This document shows positions 8,463 through 16,989 of a stretch of 64,000 nucleotides of DNA, in pieces. Source of the DNA: Acidiphilium sp. PA. Lineage in GTDB: Bacteria; Pseudomonadota; Alphaproteobacteria; Acetobacterales; Acetobacteraceae. The position numbers were made by a program, and so were the translations under genes. Position 1 is the first letter of the stretch; the number at the start of each line of letters is the position of its first letter. Where the stretch lies: the NCBI RefSeq assembly GCF_026191915.1, contig NZ_JAIMBY010000001.1, positions 620,001 through 684,000 of the forward strand, given 5' to 3'. Under the pieces are notes generated by a model. That model had not been told where the DNA came from, searched no databases, and saw only the letters and a list, made by a program, of their open reading frames with translations.

Positions 8463-9109
8463 CTGTCGTGACTGTTGATTTCCAACAGCGCCAGCAACGC
8501 CGCCGCGCGGTCCGCCTCGGTCTTCGCCTCCAACAGCGCCTGTTTCTCGATCGGGCTGAACGGGCAGGCCATGCACAACGTCACGATCAACGCCGGCTCC
8601 GATATCTCCTCGATTGCATCCCAGTTCGCATCCACGCCGGTCGCCACGAAATACCGCTGCAATGCCCCCATCAACTGATCGCGCGTCACCGCCTGCGCCG
8701 CCGCCGCCGGGGCCGGCGCGGTGCCGAGGTCGTGGCGAAATTTCGTCACATCACCCTGCACACGCCGATAGCCGCGGCGCATCTCCGCCTCCTCCACCAC
8801 GCTGTAGCGCACCAGCCCGGTCAGCGTGATCAGATAGCGCCCATCATCGGTCTCGCTGAACGCGGAAATCCGCCCCAGGCACCCATGCCGATACAGCGCC
8901 GGCCCCGTCTCGCCCGCCGGCGCATCGTAATCGGGCTGAATCATCCCCAGAATCCGCCCCGCGCCGAGCGCATCGTCCACCATCGCAAGATAGCGCGGCT
9001 CGAATATGTTGAGCGGCAACCGCCCGCCGGGCAGCAGCAAAGCGCCAGTCAGTGGAAAGATCGGGAATATTTCTGGAATACCCTCGATCCTGCTCACCCC
9101 CGCACTCAT
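8453..9109 (-). CDS. LON substrate-binding domain protein (non-proteolytic)
   Basis: 218 residues consisting of the N-terminal (substrate-recognition) domain of Lon only: IFPLTGALLLPGGRLPLNIFEPRYLAMV is the diagnostic start, then GCLGRI and a helical C-terminal half. It lacks the AAA+ and protease domains. The frame is open 129 bases further upstream, but ATG 9109 starts right before the conserved domain and avoids overlap with the thioredoxin gene. It directly follows a CnoX-type thioredoxin gene (14 bases), an arrangement common in alphaproteobacteria, so a shared protein quality-control role is plausible. Confidence 0.85.
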   Translation of the reverse strand: MSAGVSRIEGIPEIFPIFPLTGALLLPGGRLPLNIFEPRYLAMVDDALGAGRILGMIQPDYDAPAGETGPALYRHGCLGRISAFSETDDGRYLITLTGLVRYSVVEEAEMRRGYRRVQGDVTKFRHDLGTAPAPAAAAQAVTRDQLMGALQRYFVATGVDANWDAIEEISEPALIVTLCMACPFSPIEKQALLEAKTEADRAAALLALLEINSHDSHT

Positions 9110-9123
9110 GCCCAGCGTCCGGC

Positions 9124-10071
9124 TCAACTGAACAACAACGTCGAAAGTTTTCGCCGCGCCGCCATCGTCTCCGGCGCATCGACCCCCCAGGCATCGAAAA
9201 ACTTCAACAATTGCAACCGCGCCGCATCCTCGTTCCACCCGCGCTGCCGCCGCATGATCTCGAGCAGGGCCGCCGCGGCGCCCTCCCGGTCGTCGGACGC
9301 GTTGAGCGCCGTCGCATACGCATACCGCGCTTCATGATCATTCGGGTCCGCCGCGAGCCTCGCCTCCAGCTCCGTGCGCGCCCCCGCCGCCGCACGGCCC
9401 TCGCGCGCCACAGCCAGCGCCGTCCGCGCCGCGGCAATCTCCGCGTGCTCGGCGAGTTTCGCCGGCACATCCGCCAGAATCGCCTCCGCCTGATCGTCGT
9501 CACCCAGCGCGATCAGGCTGCGTACCAGCCCCACCCAGGGCTCCGGCCGCTCCGGATCATCGTTCAACGCCGCCGCAAACAACTCGGCCGCCCGTTCATG
9601 TTCGCCCGCGTCCGCCGCCTTGCGTGCCTCGGCAATCACATCCGCCGCTGGCGCCGCCGAACCAGCCAGCTTCAGCACAGCGTCCACAAACCGCCGCGCC
9701 TCGCTCTCCGGCAGCGCGCCCTGAAACAGATCCGCAATCTGCCCCTGCCAGAACGCCGCCACCGTCGGCACCGACTGCAGCGGCAGCCCCAAACTCGCCA
9801 ACTGCTGCACCAGCGCCCGGTTCTGGTCGATGTCGATCTTCACCAGCCCGATCCGCCCGCCCATCGAGCGCACGATTTTCTCGAGCGTCGGCGTCAGCGT
9901 CTTGCACGGACCGCACCAGGTCGCCCAGAAATCGACCAGGATCGGCCGCTCGCGCGATGCCTCGATCACATCGCTCATGAACGTAGCCTGCGTGCCATCG
10001 ATAATCATCGCGGCCCCGCGCGGGGCCGATTTCAATTCAGGTGCCTGGTCCATCATCGTCGATCCATCCAT
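9124..10071 (-). CDS. cnoX: Thioredoxin-TPR protein, CnoX/YbbN-like chaperedoxin
   Basis: About 315 residues. The N-terminal thioredoxin fold carries a WCGPC active site (DFWATWCGPCK) and SVPTVAAF cis-Pro loop; the C-terminal half is alanine-rich helical repeats of TPR type (ERAAELFAAALNDDPE, LEARLAADPNDHEARYAYA). This is the CnoX/YbbN architecture, a holdase that passes clients to GroEL; the redox-active CGPC is present, as in other alphaproteobacterial versions and unlike E. coli YbbN. Start choice is uncertain: ATG 10071 or the tandem ATGs at 10056/10053, preceded by a GGATGGA; the open frame beyond is not conserved-looking. Confidence 0.85.
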   Translation of the reverse strand: MDGSTMMDQAPELKSAPRGAAMIIDGTQATFMSDVIEASRERPILVDFWATWCGPCKTLTPTLEKIVRSMGGRIGLVKIDIDQNRALVQQLASLGLPLQSVPTVAAFWQGQIADLFQGALPESEARRFVDAVLKLAGSAAPAADVIAEARKAADAGEHERAAELFAAALNDDPERPEPWVGLVRSLIALGDDDQAEAILADVPAKLAEHAEIAAARTALAVAREGRAAAGARTELEARLAADPNDHEARYAYATALNASDDREGAAAALLEIMRRQRGWNEDAARLQLLKFFDAWGVDAPETMAARRKLSTLLFS

Positions 10072-10373
10072 AGTGATCGATAGATGATAGCCAGACCGCG
10101 TCCTGCAAGCCAGACCGATCCCGCACGGGGCGAATGCCGCCTCCAATTCGCACCGCACCGCCAATCCCGCCGGCCCGATTTACCCGCCCGCGCAATATCA
10201 TGTCGTAAATCCACCACCGGCATACGGGAGACATCGTAACAGCCCGCCCGAACGTAACACGATGTCGTGTTGGTTTATCGCTTTACCACCCCCCCCGAAT
10301 TGCGCGAAACAACCCTCCCCGGCGCCCGAACGGCCGGGCAGGCAGTCAATTCGGCTTCACCCAGGAGAGTTCA
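10072..10373. other. 302 bp divergent intergenic region
   Basis: Lies between the leftward cnoX-like gene and the rightward efflux operon and should hold both promoters. The only clear structure is the inverted repeat at 10230-10266, with a CGTAACA direct repeat inside it. AGGAGAG lies 4-10 bases before the membrane fusion gene. No small gene was seen. Confidence 0.5.
10230..10266. promoter_or_regulatory. Candidate operator of the RND efflux operon
   Basis: Perfect 8 bp inverted repeat GACATCGT ... ACGATGTC with a 21 bp spacer, and a CGTAACA direct repeat (10235 and 10253) overlapping both arms. It lies about 110 bp before the efflux operon. No regulator gene is adjacent, so the binding protein is unknown. 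Confidence 0.35.
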
Positions 10374-11471
10374 ATGCCAGGCCGCCCACCGGCCCCGTAC
10401 CCCCTTTGCGCCCTGACGGCCCTGTTCATGGCGGTCGTCTCGCCCTGCGCCCGCGCCGATGCGCCCCCGCCTGCCCCGCATGTGCCGGTCACAGCGCCGC
10501 GCGCCACCATGTTCCGCCCAACCATCGCCGTCTCCGGCCAGATCGCGGCCGTCCAATCCGCCACCCTCGCCGCCCAGCGCGCCGGTGTCGCGGCCCAGGT
10601 GCTGTTCCATTCCGGCGAAACCGTCGCGAAAGGCACCGTACTGCTCCGCATGGACGATGCCGAGCAACGCGCCCAGGTCGCCCTCGACCGCGCCAAGCTC
10701 GCCGCCGCCAACCGTATCGTCGCGCGCGACCTCCGCCTGCGCGCCATCTCCGGCATCGCCATCGCCCAGCTGGAATCCGATCAGGCCGCCCGCGACGAAG
10801 CCGCCGCCCAACTCGCGCTCGACACCGCACGGCAAAACCGCCGCACCATCCGCGCCCCCTTCGCCGGCGTGCTCGGCATCCGCCGCCTCTCCGCCGGCGA
10901 CTACATCGGCGCCGGCGCCGTCATCACCACCATCACCCAGACCAGCCCGCTGCGCATCCTGTTCGCGGTGCCGGAAACCGAGCTTACCGGCATCGGCTTC
11001 GGCGACGCCTTCACCTTCACCCTGCCAAGCGCCGATGCCACGCCCCACCAGGGCCGCATCCTCGCCCTCAGCCCGGCGCTCAACGTCACCACCCGCGCCC
11101 GCATGGTCGAAGGCCGCATCGCCAACAACGCCGGCACCCTGCTGCCCGGCGCATTCGGCCAGGTCGATATCGCGACGGGCACCCCCACCGCCGCGCTCGA
11201 TGTCCCCGCCACCGCCATCGACTACGGCCCCCTCGGCAGCTTCGTCTACGCGGTCGCTCACCGCGGCAACGCCGATGTCGTCCACGCCCTCTACGTCCGC
11301 GTGCTGGCCACCAAAGGTGCCACCACCACCATCGCCACCCCGGTCCCGGCCGCACCCCGCCGCATCGTCGCGATCGGCGGCTTCAAACTGGACGACGGCG
11401 AAACCATCATCCCCACCGCGCCCGCAACCGCACTCCAGGCGACGCCCCCCGCCGCCGGCCGTAAATCGTGA
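10374..11471 (+). CDS. RND efflux periplasmic adaptor (membrane fusion) subunit
   Basis: 365 residues with a Sec signal (ends SPCARA). The usual adaptor order is visible: lipoyl half (ATLAAQRAGVAAQVLFHSGETVAKGTVLLRMD), a short helical hairpin (QVALDRAKLAAANRIVARDL), second lipoyl half (IRAPFAGVLGIRRLSAGDYI) and beta-barrel domain. It couples the inner-membrane permease to the outer-membrane channel. The stop overlaps the permease GTG start (GTGA). Codon use is saturated with GCC and other C-ending codons, unlike the outer-membrane gene behind the repeat. Confidence 0.92.
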   Translation: MPGRPPAPYPLCALTALFMAVVSPCARADAPPPAPHVPVTAPRATMFRPTIAVSGQIAAVQSATLAAQRAGVAAQVLFHSGETVAKGTVLLRMDDAEQRAQVALDRAKLAAANRIVARDLRLRAISGIAIAQLESDQAARDEAAAQLALDTARQNRRTIRAPFAGVLGIRRLSAGDYIGAGAVITTITQTSPLRILFAVPETELTGIGFGDAFTFTLPSADATPHQGRILALSPALNVTTRARMVEGRIANNAGTLLPGAFGQVDIATGTPTAALDVPATAIDYGPLGSFVYAVAHRGNADVVHALYVRVLATKGATTTIATPVPAAPRRIVAIGGFKLDDGETIIPTAPATALQATPPAAGRKS

Positions 11472-14400
11472 CCCCCGAACGCGGCTGGACCAGCCCTTGG
11501 GCGCGCCTGCTCAACCACCCCATCCTGGTCGGGCTGGGCGTCGCCGCGCTGCTGCTGTTCGGCACCATTTCGCTGCTCACCCTGCCCATCCGTCCCAGCC
11601 CCCCCATCCCCGCCAACCGGATCAAGATCCGCACCGCCTATCCCGGCGCCTCCGCCTCGGTCGTCAACCGCTTCGTCACCATCCCGACCGAAGCAAGCGT
11701 CGCCGCGGTCAACGGCGTCTCCTACGTCACCGGCACCTCGCGTGAGGGCCGATCGACCATCCGCGCCTATCTCGGCGGCGGGGTCGATCCCAACACGGTC
11801 TACGCGGAAGTCCTCTCGGCGGTGAACGCCGCCCGCAACGACCTGCCAAGCGCCGCCCGCCTGCCCAGCGTCGCCCTGGTCGGCCGCCAAAGCGCCAATC
11901 AGGAGCTCAACGTCGCCGCCCTCTTCGCCCCCGGCATCTCGGAAACCGCCGTCACCAGCTACCTGAAAACCGATGTCATCCCCCGGCTCGAAACCGTGCC
12001 GGACATCGGCCCCGTCACCATCTTCGCCCCCGACCCCGCCATCCGCGTCGCCATGAACCCGGCCCGCATGGCCGCCCTCGGCGTCACGCCGGCCGACATC
12101 ACCAACGCCCTGGCCAGCGCCGCCAGCCTCGCCGCCGCAGGCTCGCTGCGCAACCAGGCCGGCGTCATCCCGGTCCAGGCCCGCACCGGCCTCGCCGCGA
12201 TCACCGATTTCCGCCACATCCCCATCGTCACCCGTGCCGGCGTCACCATCCCGCTCTCCACGGTAGCCAATGTCGCGGTCGGCCCGCCCTCCGATACATT
12301 CGAAAACTGGTGGCAGGGCCGGCGCGCCGTCTACCTCGCGGCCGGCGTCGCCCCCGGCGGCAACATCATCGCCGTCTCGCGCGCCTTTCGCCACATGCTC
12401 ACCACCATCCGCGCCACGGCCCCGCCCGGGCTGAAACTGCCGCTCATCTACGACCAGTCGGTCAGCATCATGCGCAGCCTGCGCGACCTCGCCTTCACCC
12501 TGCTGATCACCGTCGGCCTGGTCATCGTCATCGTCCGCCTCTCGCTCGGCACCACCCGCGCCGCCGTCGCGCCCTTCCTCGCCATCGTGCTCTCTTTGCT
12601 CGGCACCGCCATCGTGATGCATCTGCTCGGCCAGAGCCTCAACCTGTTCACCATCATCGCCCTGGTCCTCGCCGTCGGCCTGGTGGTCGACGACGCGATC
12701 GTGGTGGTCGAAGACATCTTCCGCCGCATCAACGAAGGCGAATCCCCGCTCGATGCCGCCTCCGCCAGCGTCACCCGCCTCGCACCCGTCCTCGCCGCCA
12801 TCTCCTCCACCCTGGTGGTCGCCTTCCTGCCGCTGGTCTTCCTGCAAGGCCTCACCGCCGCCCTGTTCCGCCCCTTCGCCACCGTGCTGATCACCGCCTT
12901 CCTGCTCTCGCTGGTCATCGCCCTCACCATCGTGCCGCTCATCGCCCTTTGGGCCGGTCGCCACTCCACGCGCGAGGCCCATACCGGCCCGCTCGATCGC
13001 CTGCGCGATCTCTACACCGGTCTGCTGCGCCCGACGCTGCGCCATCCCGCGCTCGTCGTTCTCGTCGCCGCCGGCCTCGCCGGTTTCAGCGGCGTTCTCT
13101 ACGCCCGCGCGCCGCGCAACCTCACCCCCGCGGCCGACGGCCTCTCGGTCAACATCTTCGCCGCCGGCCCCTACGGCGCCTCGCTCGCCTATCTGAAAAC
13201 CCAGTACCACGCGATCCAGACCGTGCTCGACCGGCTCGAACCCGGCATGCCGGACTGGATGGTCGCCGATGAAAACGCCCACAGCCTGTTCGGCGGCTAC
13301 ACGTTCAACACGCCGGACGATGCCCTCCACGCCACCGCCGTCCTCGGCGCAGCACTCGCCAAACTCCCCGGCGTCAAAGCCTATGTCAACGAAAACAACG
13401 GCCTGCCCGGCCTCAACGGCCTGCCGATCGACGTGCTGATCTCAGGCCAGGCCAGCTACCGCACCCTGCTCGCCGTCGCCCAGCAGGTCATCGACGCCGG
13501 CTACGCCAGCGGCAAATTCGACTTCCTGCAAGCCTCGCCCGGCGCCAGCCAGCCGCAATACGACATCTCGATCCGCCGCAACCTCGCCGAATCCCTCGGT
13601 ATCCCCACCGCCGCGATCGGCGACGCCCTGGCCGATTCGCTATCCGGCGGCACCATCGGCCACGTCAGCCTCGGCCACACCACGCTCGACATCATCCCGA
13701 CCGGCCCGCGCAACACCACCCCCACCGGCCTCGGCACCTACACCGTCCACACCAGCACCGGCAGTCTCGTGCCCCTGGCCGATGTCACCCGCATCGCCCT
13801 CCGCCAGGAACCCAACGCCATCGGCTCCTGGCAAGGACTGCCCACCGTCACCATCCAGGGCGAGCCCGTCCTCGGCGTCTCCCTCTCGGATGCACTGAAA
13901 ACCCTGCACCACAGCTTCGCCAGCCTCCGCAAACCAGGCCTCTCCTTCGGTTACGCCGGCCCCTCCGCCACCTTCCGCCGCTCGCAACACGAAAACAACC
14001 TCCTGTTCCTGATGGGATTCGCCGGCCTGTTCTTCCTGCTCGCCGGCCAGTTCCGCTCGCTGCGCGACCCGTTCGTCGTCATCACCACCGTCCCGCTCGC
14101 CAGCCTCGGCCCCCTCACCCTCATCGCGCTCGGCGGCGCCACCCTCAACATCGTCACCGAAATCGCCCTCCTCGCCGTCTGGGGCCTCATCGCGCGCCAG
14201 GGCATCCTGTTCGTCCAGGTCGCCCACGAACGCGCCCGCGAAGGCCATAAAATCAGCGAAGCCGCCATGGACGCCGCCCGGCTGCGCTTCCGCCCCATCC
14301 TCATGATCACCCTCGCCCTGATCGGCGGCGCCGTTCCCCTCATGCTCGCCAACGGACCCCAGGCCGTCATCCGCTACGATATCGGCGCCATCCTGGCCAC

Positions 14401-14476
14401 CGGCATGGCCTCAGGCTTCGTCCTGTCCCTGTTCGCCGTGCCCGCTATGTATTGCCTCGTGCACGGGCGGCGATGA
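11468..14476 (+). CDS. RND family multidrug efflux permease (AcrB/MexF-like)
   Basis: 1002 residues, GTG start overlapping the adaptor stop. Twelve membrane helices split by two large periplasmic loops. The proton-relay Asp-Asp pair in TM4 is present (GLVVDDAIVVVEDIFRRI). The TM10 motif reads GLIARQGILFVQ where AcrB has GLSAKNAILIVE, so the relay Lys is replaced by Arg and the next Asn by Gln. The N-terminus is unusually hydrophilic before TM1 (about 17 residues). It drives proton-coupled export of small molecules together with the adaptor and outer-membrane protein around it; substrate unknown. Confidence 0.93.
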   Translation: MTPERGWTSPWARLLNHPILVGLGVAALLLFGTISLLTLPIRPSPPIPANRIKIRTAYPGASASVVNRFVTIPTEASVAAVNGVSYVTGTSREGRSTIRAYLGGGVDPNTVYAEVLSAVNAARNDLPSAARLPSVALVGRQSANQELNVAALFAPGISETAVTSYLKTDVIPRLETVPDIGPVTIFAPDPAIRVAMNPARMAALGVTPADITNALASAASLAAAGSLRNQAGVIPVQARTGLAAITDFRHIPIVTRAGVTIPLSTVANVAVGPPSDTFENWWQGRRAVYLAAGVAPGGNIIAVSRAFRHMLTTIRATAPPGLKLPLIYDQSVSIMRSLRDLAFTLLITVGLVIVIVRLSLGTTRAAVAPFLAIVLSLLGTAIVMHLLGQSLNLFTIIALVLAVGLVVDDAIVVVEDIFRRINEGESPLDAASASVTRLAPVLAAISSTLVVAFLPLVFLQGLTAALFRPFATVLITAFLLSLVIALTIVPLIALWAGRHSTREAHTGPLDRLRDLYTGLLRPTLRHPALVVLVAAGLAGFSGVLYARAPRNLTPAADGLSVNIFAAGPYGASLAYLKTQYHAIQTVLDRLEPGMPDWMVADENAHSLFGGYTFNTPDDALHATAVLGAALAKLPGVKAYVNENNGLPGLNGLPIDVLISGQASYRTLLAVAQQVIDAGYASGKFDFLQASPGASQPQYDISIRRNLAESLGIPTAAIGDALADSLSGGTIGHVSLGHTTLDIIPTGPRNTTPTGLGTYTVHTSTGSLVPLADVTRIALRQEPNAIGSWQGLPTVTIQGEPVLGVSLSDALKTLHHSFASLRKPGLSFGYAGPSATFRRSQHENNLLFLMGFAGLFFLLAGQFRSLRDPFVVITTVPLASLGPLTLIALGGATLNIVTEIALLAVWGLIARQGILFVQVAHERAREGHKISEAAMDAARLRFRPILMITLALIGGAVPLMLANGPQAVIRYDIGAILATGMASGFVLSLFAVPAMYCLVHGRR

Positions 14477-14494
14477 TGAAGGCAGTGAGCAAGA

Positions 14495-14726
14495 CGGGGC
14501 TTCGCCCCGAACCCCACCAGGGGGCTTTGCCCCCTGGACCCCCACTAAGGGCGGAGCCCTTAGAACCCGCTAGTTTCAGGCAAGGGGAGGGCGTTGCCTC
14601 GGTAGTTCCGTCGATCTGGCCTGTGTCGCCCTCCCCTTGCCTGAAACAAATGGATTATAAAGGCTCCGCCTTTAACGGGGTTCCAAGGGGCAGAGCCCCT
14701 TGGTGGGGCATGGGGCGAAGCCCCAT
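14495..14726. repeat. Large nested palindromic repeat, copy 1
   Basis: About 230 bp made almost wholly of stem-loops: CGGGGCTTCGCCCCG (14495-14509), CCAGGGGG...CCCCCTGG (14518-14538), CTAAGGGCGGAGCCCTTAG (14545-14563), a long outer pair GTTTCAGGCAAGGGGAGGGC / its complement (14573-14592 with 14628-14647), AAAGGCTCCGCCTTT (14659-14673), CCAAGGGGC...GCCCCTTGG (14683-14703) and ATGGGGCGAAGCCCCAT (14710-14726). Left and right arms are also reverse complements of one another, so the whole can fold back. It sits between the efflux permease and the outer-membrane gene and its last hairpin contains that gene's start codon. A second copy is at 36029-36256. Confidence 0.85.
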
Positions 14727-16071
14727 CCTTCTCACCGCCCTCATCCTCACCGCCTGTGCCGTGCCGATCAAGCCGGTAACCATCGCACCGGCGCCGCGGT
14801 CGTATCTGCCCGGTGTCCCGACCGCCGGCGCGCGGTTGCAATCCGCCTGGTGGCGCGGGTTTGCCGATCCTGCGCTCGATCGTCTGGTGGCGGCGGGCGA
14901 GCGCCGATCCCCGAGTATTGCCGCGGCGGATGCCTTGGTGGCGCAGGCGGCGGCAAACCAGGCGGCGGCGACCGGGGCGTTTCTGCCGCAGGTGTCGGTG
15001 AACCCGAACGTGTCGCGCCAATCCTTCCCGACCGGCCCGAACGGCTATGGCGCCTACACGATCGACGAGTTCACCGGCACGATCACCTATAATCCGGGCC
15101 TGTTCGGCGCGCGGTCCTATGCGTTCCGCAACGGCCGTGCGCTCACCGCATACGAACGCGCCAATGCGGCGGCGGCGCGGCTCACGCTGGCCGACAACAT
15201 CGTGGTGGCGGCGATCACCGAGGCCGGGTTGGAAGCCCAGATCGCAACCGATCGCGCAATGGCGGCAAGCGAGCAGCGCCTGCTGACCTTGCTGCAGGGC
15301 GAGTATGCGGCGGGTGCCATCGCGCGACTGCCGGTCCTGCAGCAGCAGGCGCAGGTCCAGGCGACCATGGCGGCCCTGCCCGGTCTGCTGGCGCAGGCGA
15401 GCGCACAACGCCACGCGCTGGCGGTGCTCAGCGGCGTCGCCCCGGCTGATTTCGCGGGCGGTCATTTCCGCCTGACCGATTTCACCGTGCCCGCGGACAG
15501 CATCGCTTCGGTGCCCTCCGCGCTGGTCGCCGGCCGGCCGGATATCGTGGCGGCCCGCGCGCTGGTGTCCGCCGACCATGCCGCCGTCGGGCAGGCGGTC
15601 GCGGCGCTCTACCCCAGCCTCACCCTGTCGGCGCAGGGCGGCTACGCCTCGGAGACGTTCAACACATTGTTCGAACCGGGTGCCGCCCTCTGGACGCTCG
15701 CCGGCTCGCTGCTCGCCCCGATTTTCGACGGCGGCGTCCTGCACGCCCACGAAGCCGCGGCACGCGCCACCCTGGCCAATGCGCTGGCGACCTATCGCGG
15801 CACCGTGCTCACCGCCTTTCAGCAGGTGGCGGACGCGCTGCGTCGCACCGCCGACGACCGTGCCTCGGTCGCCCAGAACAACGCCGCCGCCGCAACCGCG
15901 GACGACGCCTACACCCTGGCCCGTCAGCAGTTCAAACTCGGCGCCGCCAGCTACAACACGGTCCTGACCGCGCAGATCACCTGGCGCCAGGCCCAGTTCA
16001 CCGCCGTCCAGGCGGCAACGCAGCAATTGCTGGATCAGGCCGCGCTGGGGGCGGCGTTGGCGGGGGAGTGA
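14710..16071 (+). CDS. Outer-membrane efflux lipoprotein (NodT/OprM family)
   Basis: 453 residues. Lipoprotein signal with lipobox LTAC (Cys about residue 16), then the two TolC-type repeats: WWRGFADPALDRLV start, long helices, and the second-repeat landmark LVAGRPDIVAARALVSADHAAVGQAVAALYPSLTL. It forms the outer-membrane tunnel for the RND pair upstream. ATG 14710 and the next five codons (MGRSPI) are provided by the terminal hairpin of the palindromic repeat, giving an unusually short signal n-region. Its codon use is richer in GCG than that of the two genes before the repeat. Confidence 0.9.
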   Translation: MGRSPILLTALILTACAVPIKPVTIAPAPRSYLPGVPTAGARLQSAWWRGFADPALDRLVAAGERRSPSIAAADALVAQAAANQAAATGAFLPQVSVNPNVSRQSFPTGPNGYGAYTIDEFTGTITYNPGLFGARSYAFRNGRALTAYERANAAAARLTLADNIVVAAITEAGLEAQIATDRAMAASEQRLLTLLQGEYAAGAIARLPVLQQQAQVQATMAALPGLLAQASAQRHALAVLSGVAPADFAGGHFRLTDFTVPADSIASVPSALVAGRPDIVAARALVSADHAAVGQAVAALYPSLTLSAQGGYASETFNTLFEPGAALWTLAGSLLAPIFDGGVLHAHEAAARATLANALATYRGTVLTAFQQVADALRRTADDRASVAQNNAAAATADDAYTLARQQFKLGAASYNTVLTAQITWRQAQFTAVQAATQQLLDQAALGAALAGE

Positions 16072-16072
16072 G

Positions 16073-16110
16073 GCTTCTTTTTTGTAAAAAAGAAGCAAAA
16101 AACTTTTTTA
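16073..16110. terminator. A/T-rich hairpin terminator (half copy of repeat family 2)
   Basis: Perfect 11 bp stem GCTTCTTTTTT / AAAAAAGAAGC with a 2-base loop (16073-16096), two bases after the outer-membrane gene stop, followed by AAAAAACTTTTTT. It is a plausible bidirectional intrinsic terminator. It matches the left arm of the elements at 43913 and 54741 but lacks their right arm. Confidence 0.65.
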
Positions 16111-16213
16111 ATCTGGGACTTGGGCTTGGGGCGGCTGGTTGCCTCACTGAAAACTAACGGATGCCCTAACAAAACGCTTTCTCACCCCCCGGCCTGCCGC
16201 CTATCATGCCTGC

Positions 16214-16798
16214 GTGCGCGCAACCCCAACCAATCCCCCCTTCGTCATCCGCTGCTTCATCGTCATGATGAACGCGCTGTGCGACGCCGTGGCCGAACAC
16301 GGACCCGCCGGCTACGTCCCCATCCCCATGGTCAACCGGATCTGGACCCGCCTGCAAAACCTCACCACCCGCTTCCTCGCCGCCCTCGCCCGCGGCCCCA
16401 TCCAACCCCGCGCCAAACCAACCGCCAAACCAACCCCCGAACCCAACCCCGAAGCCCAACCCGACCCCCAGCCACCCCGCGCCCGCCGCAAACGCCTCAC
16501 CCTGCCGTGCCGCGAAGCCTGGCTCTACCGCCTCATCCCCGAAACCGGCTTCACCCGCTTCGCCCTGCAAACCATCCTCACCGACCCCGAATTCGCCGGC
16601 CTCCTCGAAGCCAACCCCCGCCTCATCCGCATCCTCGCCCCGCTCTACCACGCCATGGGCATCGACCTGCCCGCACAACCCCCCGTCACCACATCCCCAC
16701 CACCAGACTCCCGCCGCCACATCCTCTTCGGCACGTCAGACCCCACCCCACCCGACACCCAAACCCCAACCCCCCATTTCAAAATTCAACCCGCCTGA
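16214..16798 (+). CDS. Hypothetical proline-rich protein
   Basis: About 194 residues (GTG 16214; an internal ATG at 16265 is possible, and neither has a clear ribosome site). An N-terminal helical part, a linker very rich in Pro/Lys/Arg (about residues 55-95), then a conserved-looking domain: LPCREAWLYRLIPETGFTRF, LQTILTDPEFAGLLEANPRLIRILAPLYHAMGID. I recall similar short proteins with 'LLADPEMAALLAAAPQAGRILRPLCRMLGV' in Acetobacteraceae, of unknown function. Strong codon bias (C-ending) supports coding. No signal peptide or membrane helix. Stands alone between a terminator and a glycosyltransferase. Confidence 0.6.
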   Translation: MRATPTNPPFVIRCFIVMMNALCDAVAEHGPAGYVPIPMVNRIWTRLQNLTTRFLAALARGPIQPRAKPTAKPTPEPNPEAQPDPQPPRARRKRLTLPCREAWLYRLIPETGFTRFALQTILTDPEFAGLLEANPRLIRILAPLYHAMGIDLPAQPPVTTSPPPDSRRHILFGTSDPTPPDTQTPTPHFKIQPA

Positions 16799-16989
16799 TA
16801 ACCGCACTTCCGCACACCTATATCATTACGATATCGAAACGACTGAATGACGCCAACCCACCCTGGATCCCGGCTTCAAACCACCCGCTTGCTTTTCCCG
16901 GCCGGTCCAGCGAAGTAGATTTCGCACAAATACCGCGACACCGATCAAACCTTGGGAACGAACACCATCATGACAGGCAAGGCACCGTA

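Noticed and set aside
11291-13330. 679-residue leftward open frame within the RND permease
   Set aside because: Gly/Asp/Glu-rich low-complexity product that mirrors the third-position GC of the permease; no start context and no recognisable fold.
14495-14726. Palindromic repeat as an insertion sequence or CRISPR
   Set aside because: No transposase frame, no flanking target duplication that I can see, and the stems are not regularly spaced direct repeats.
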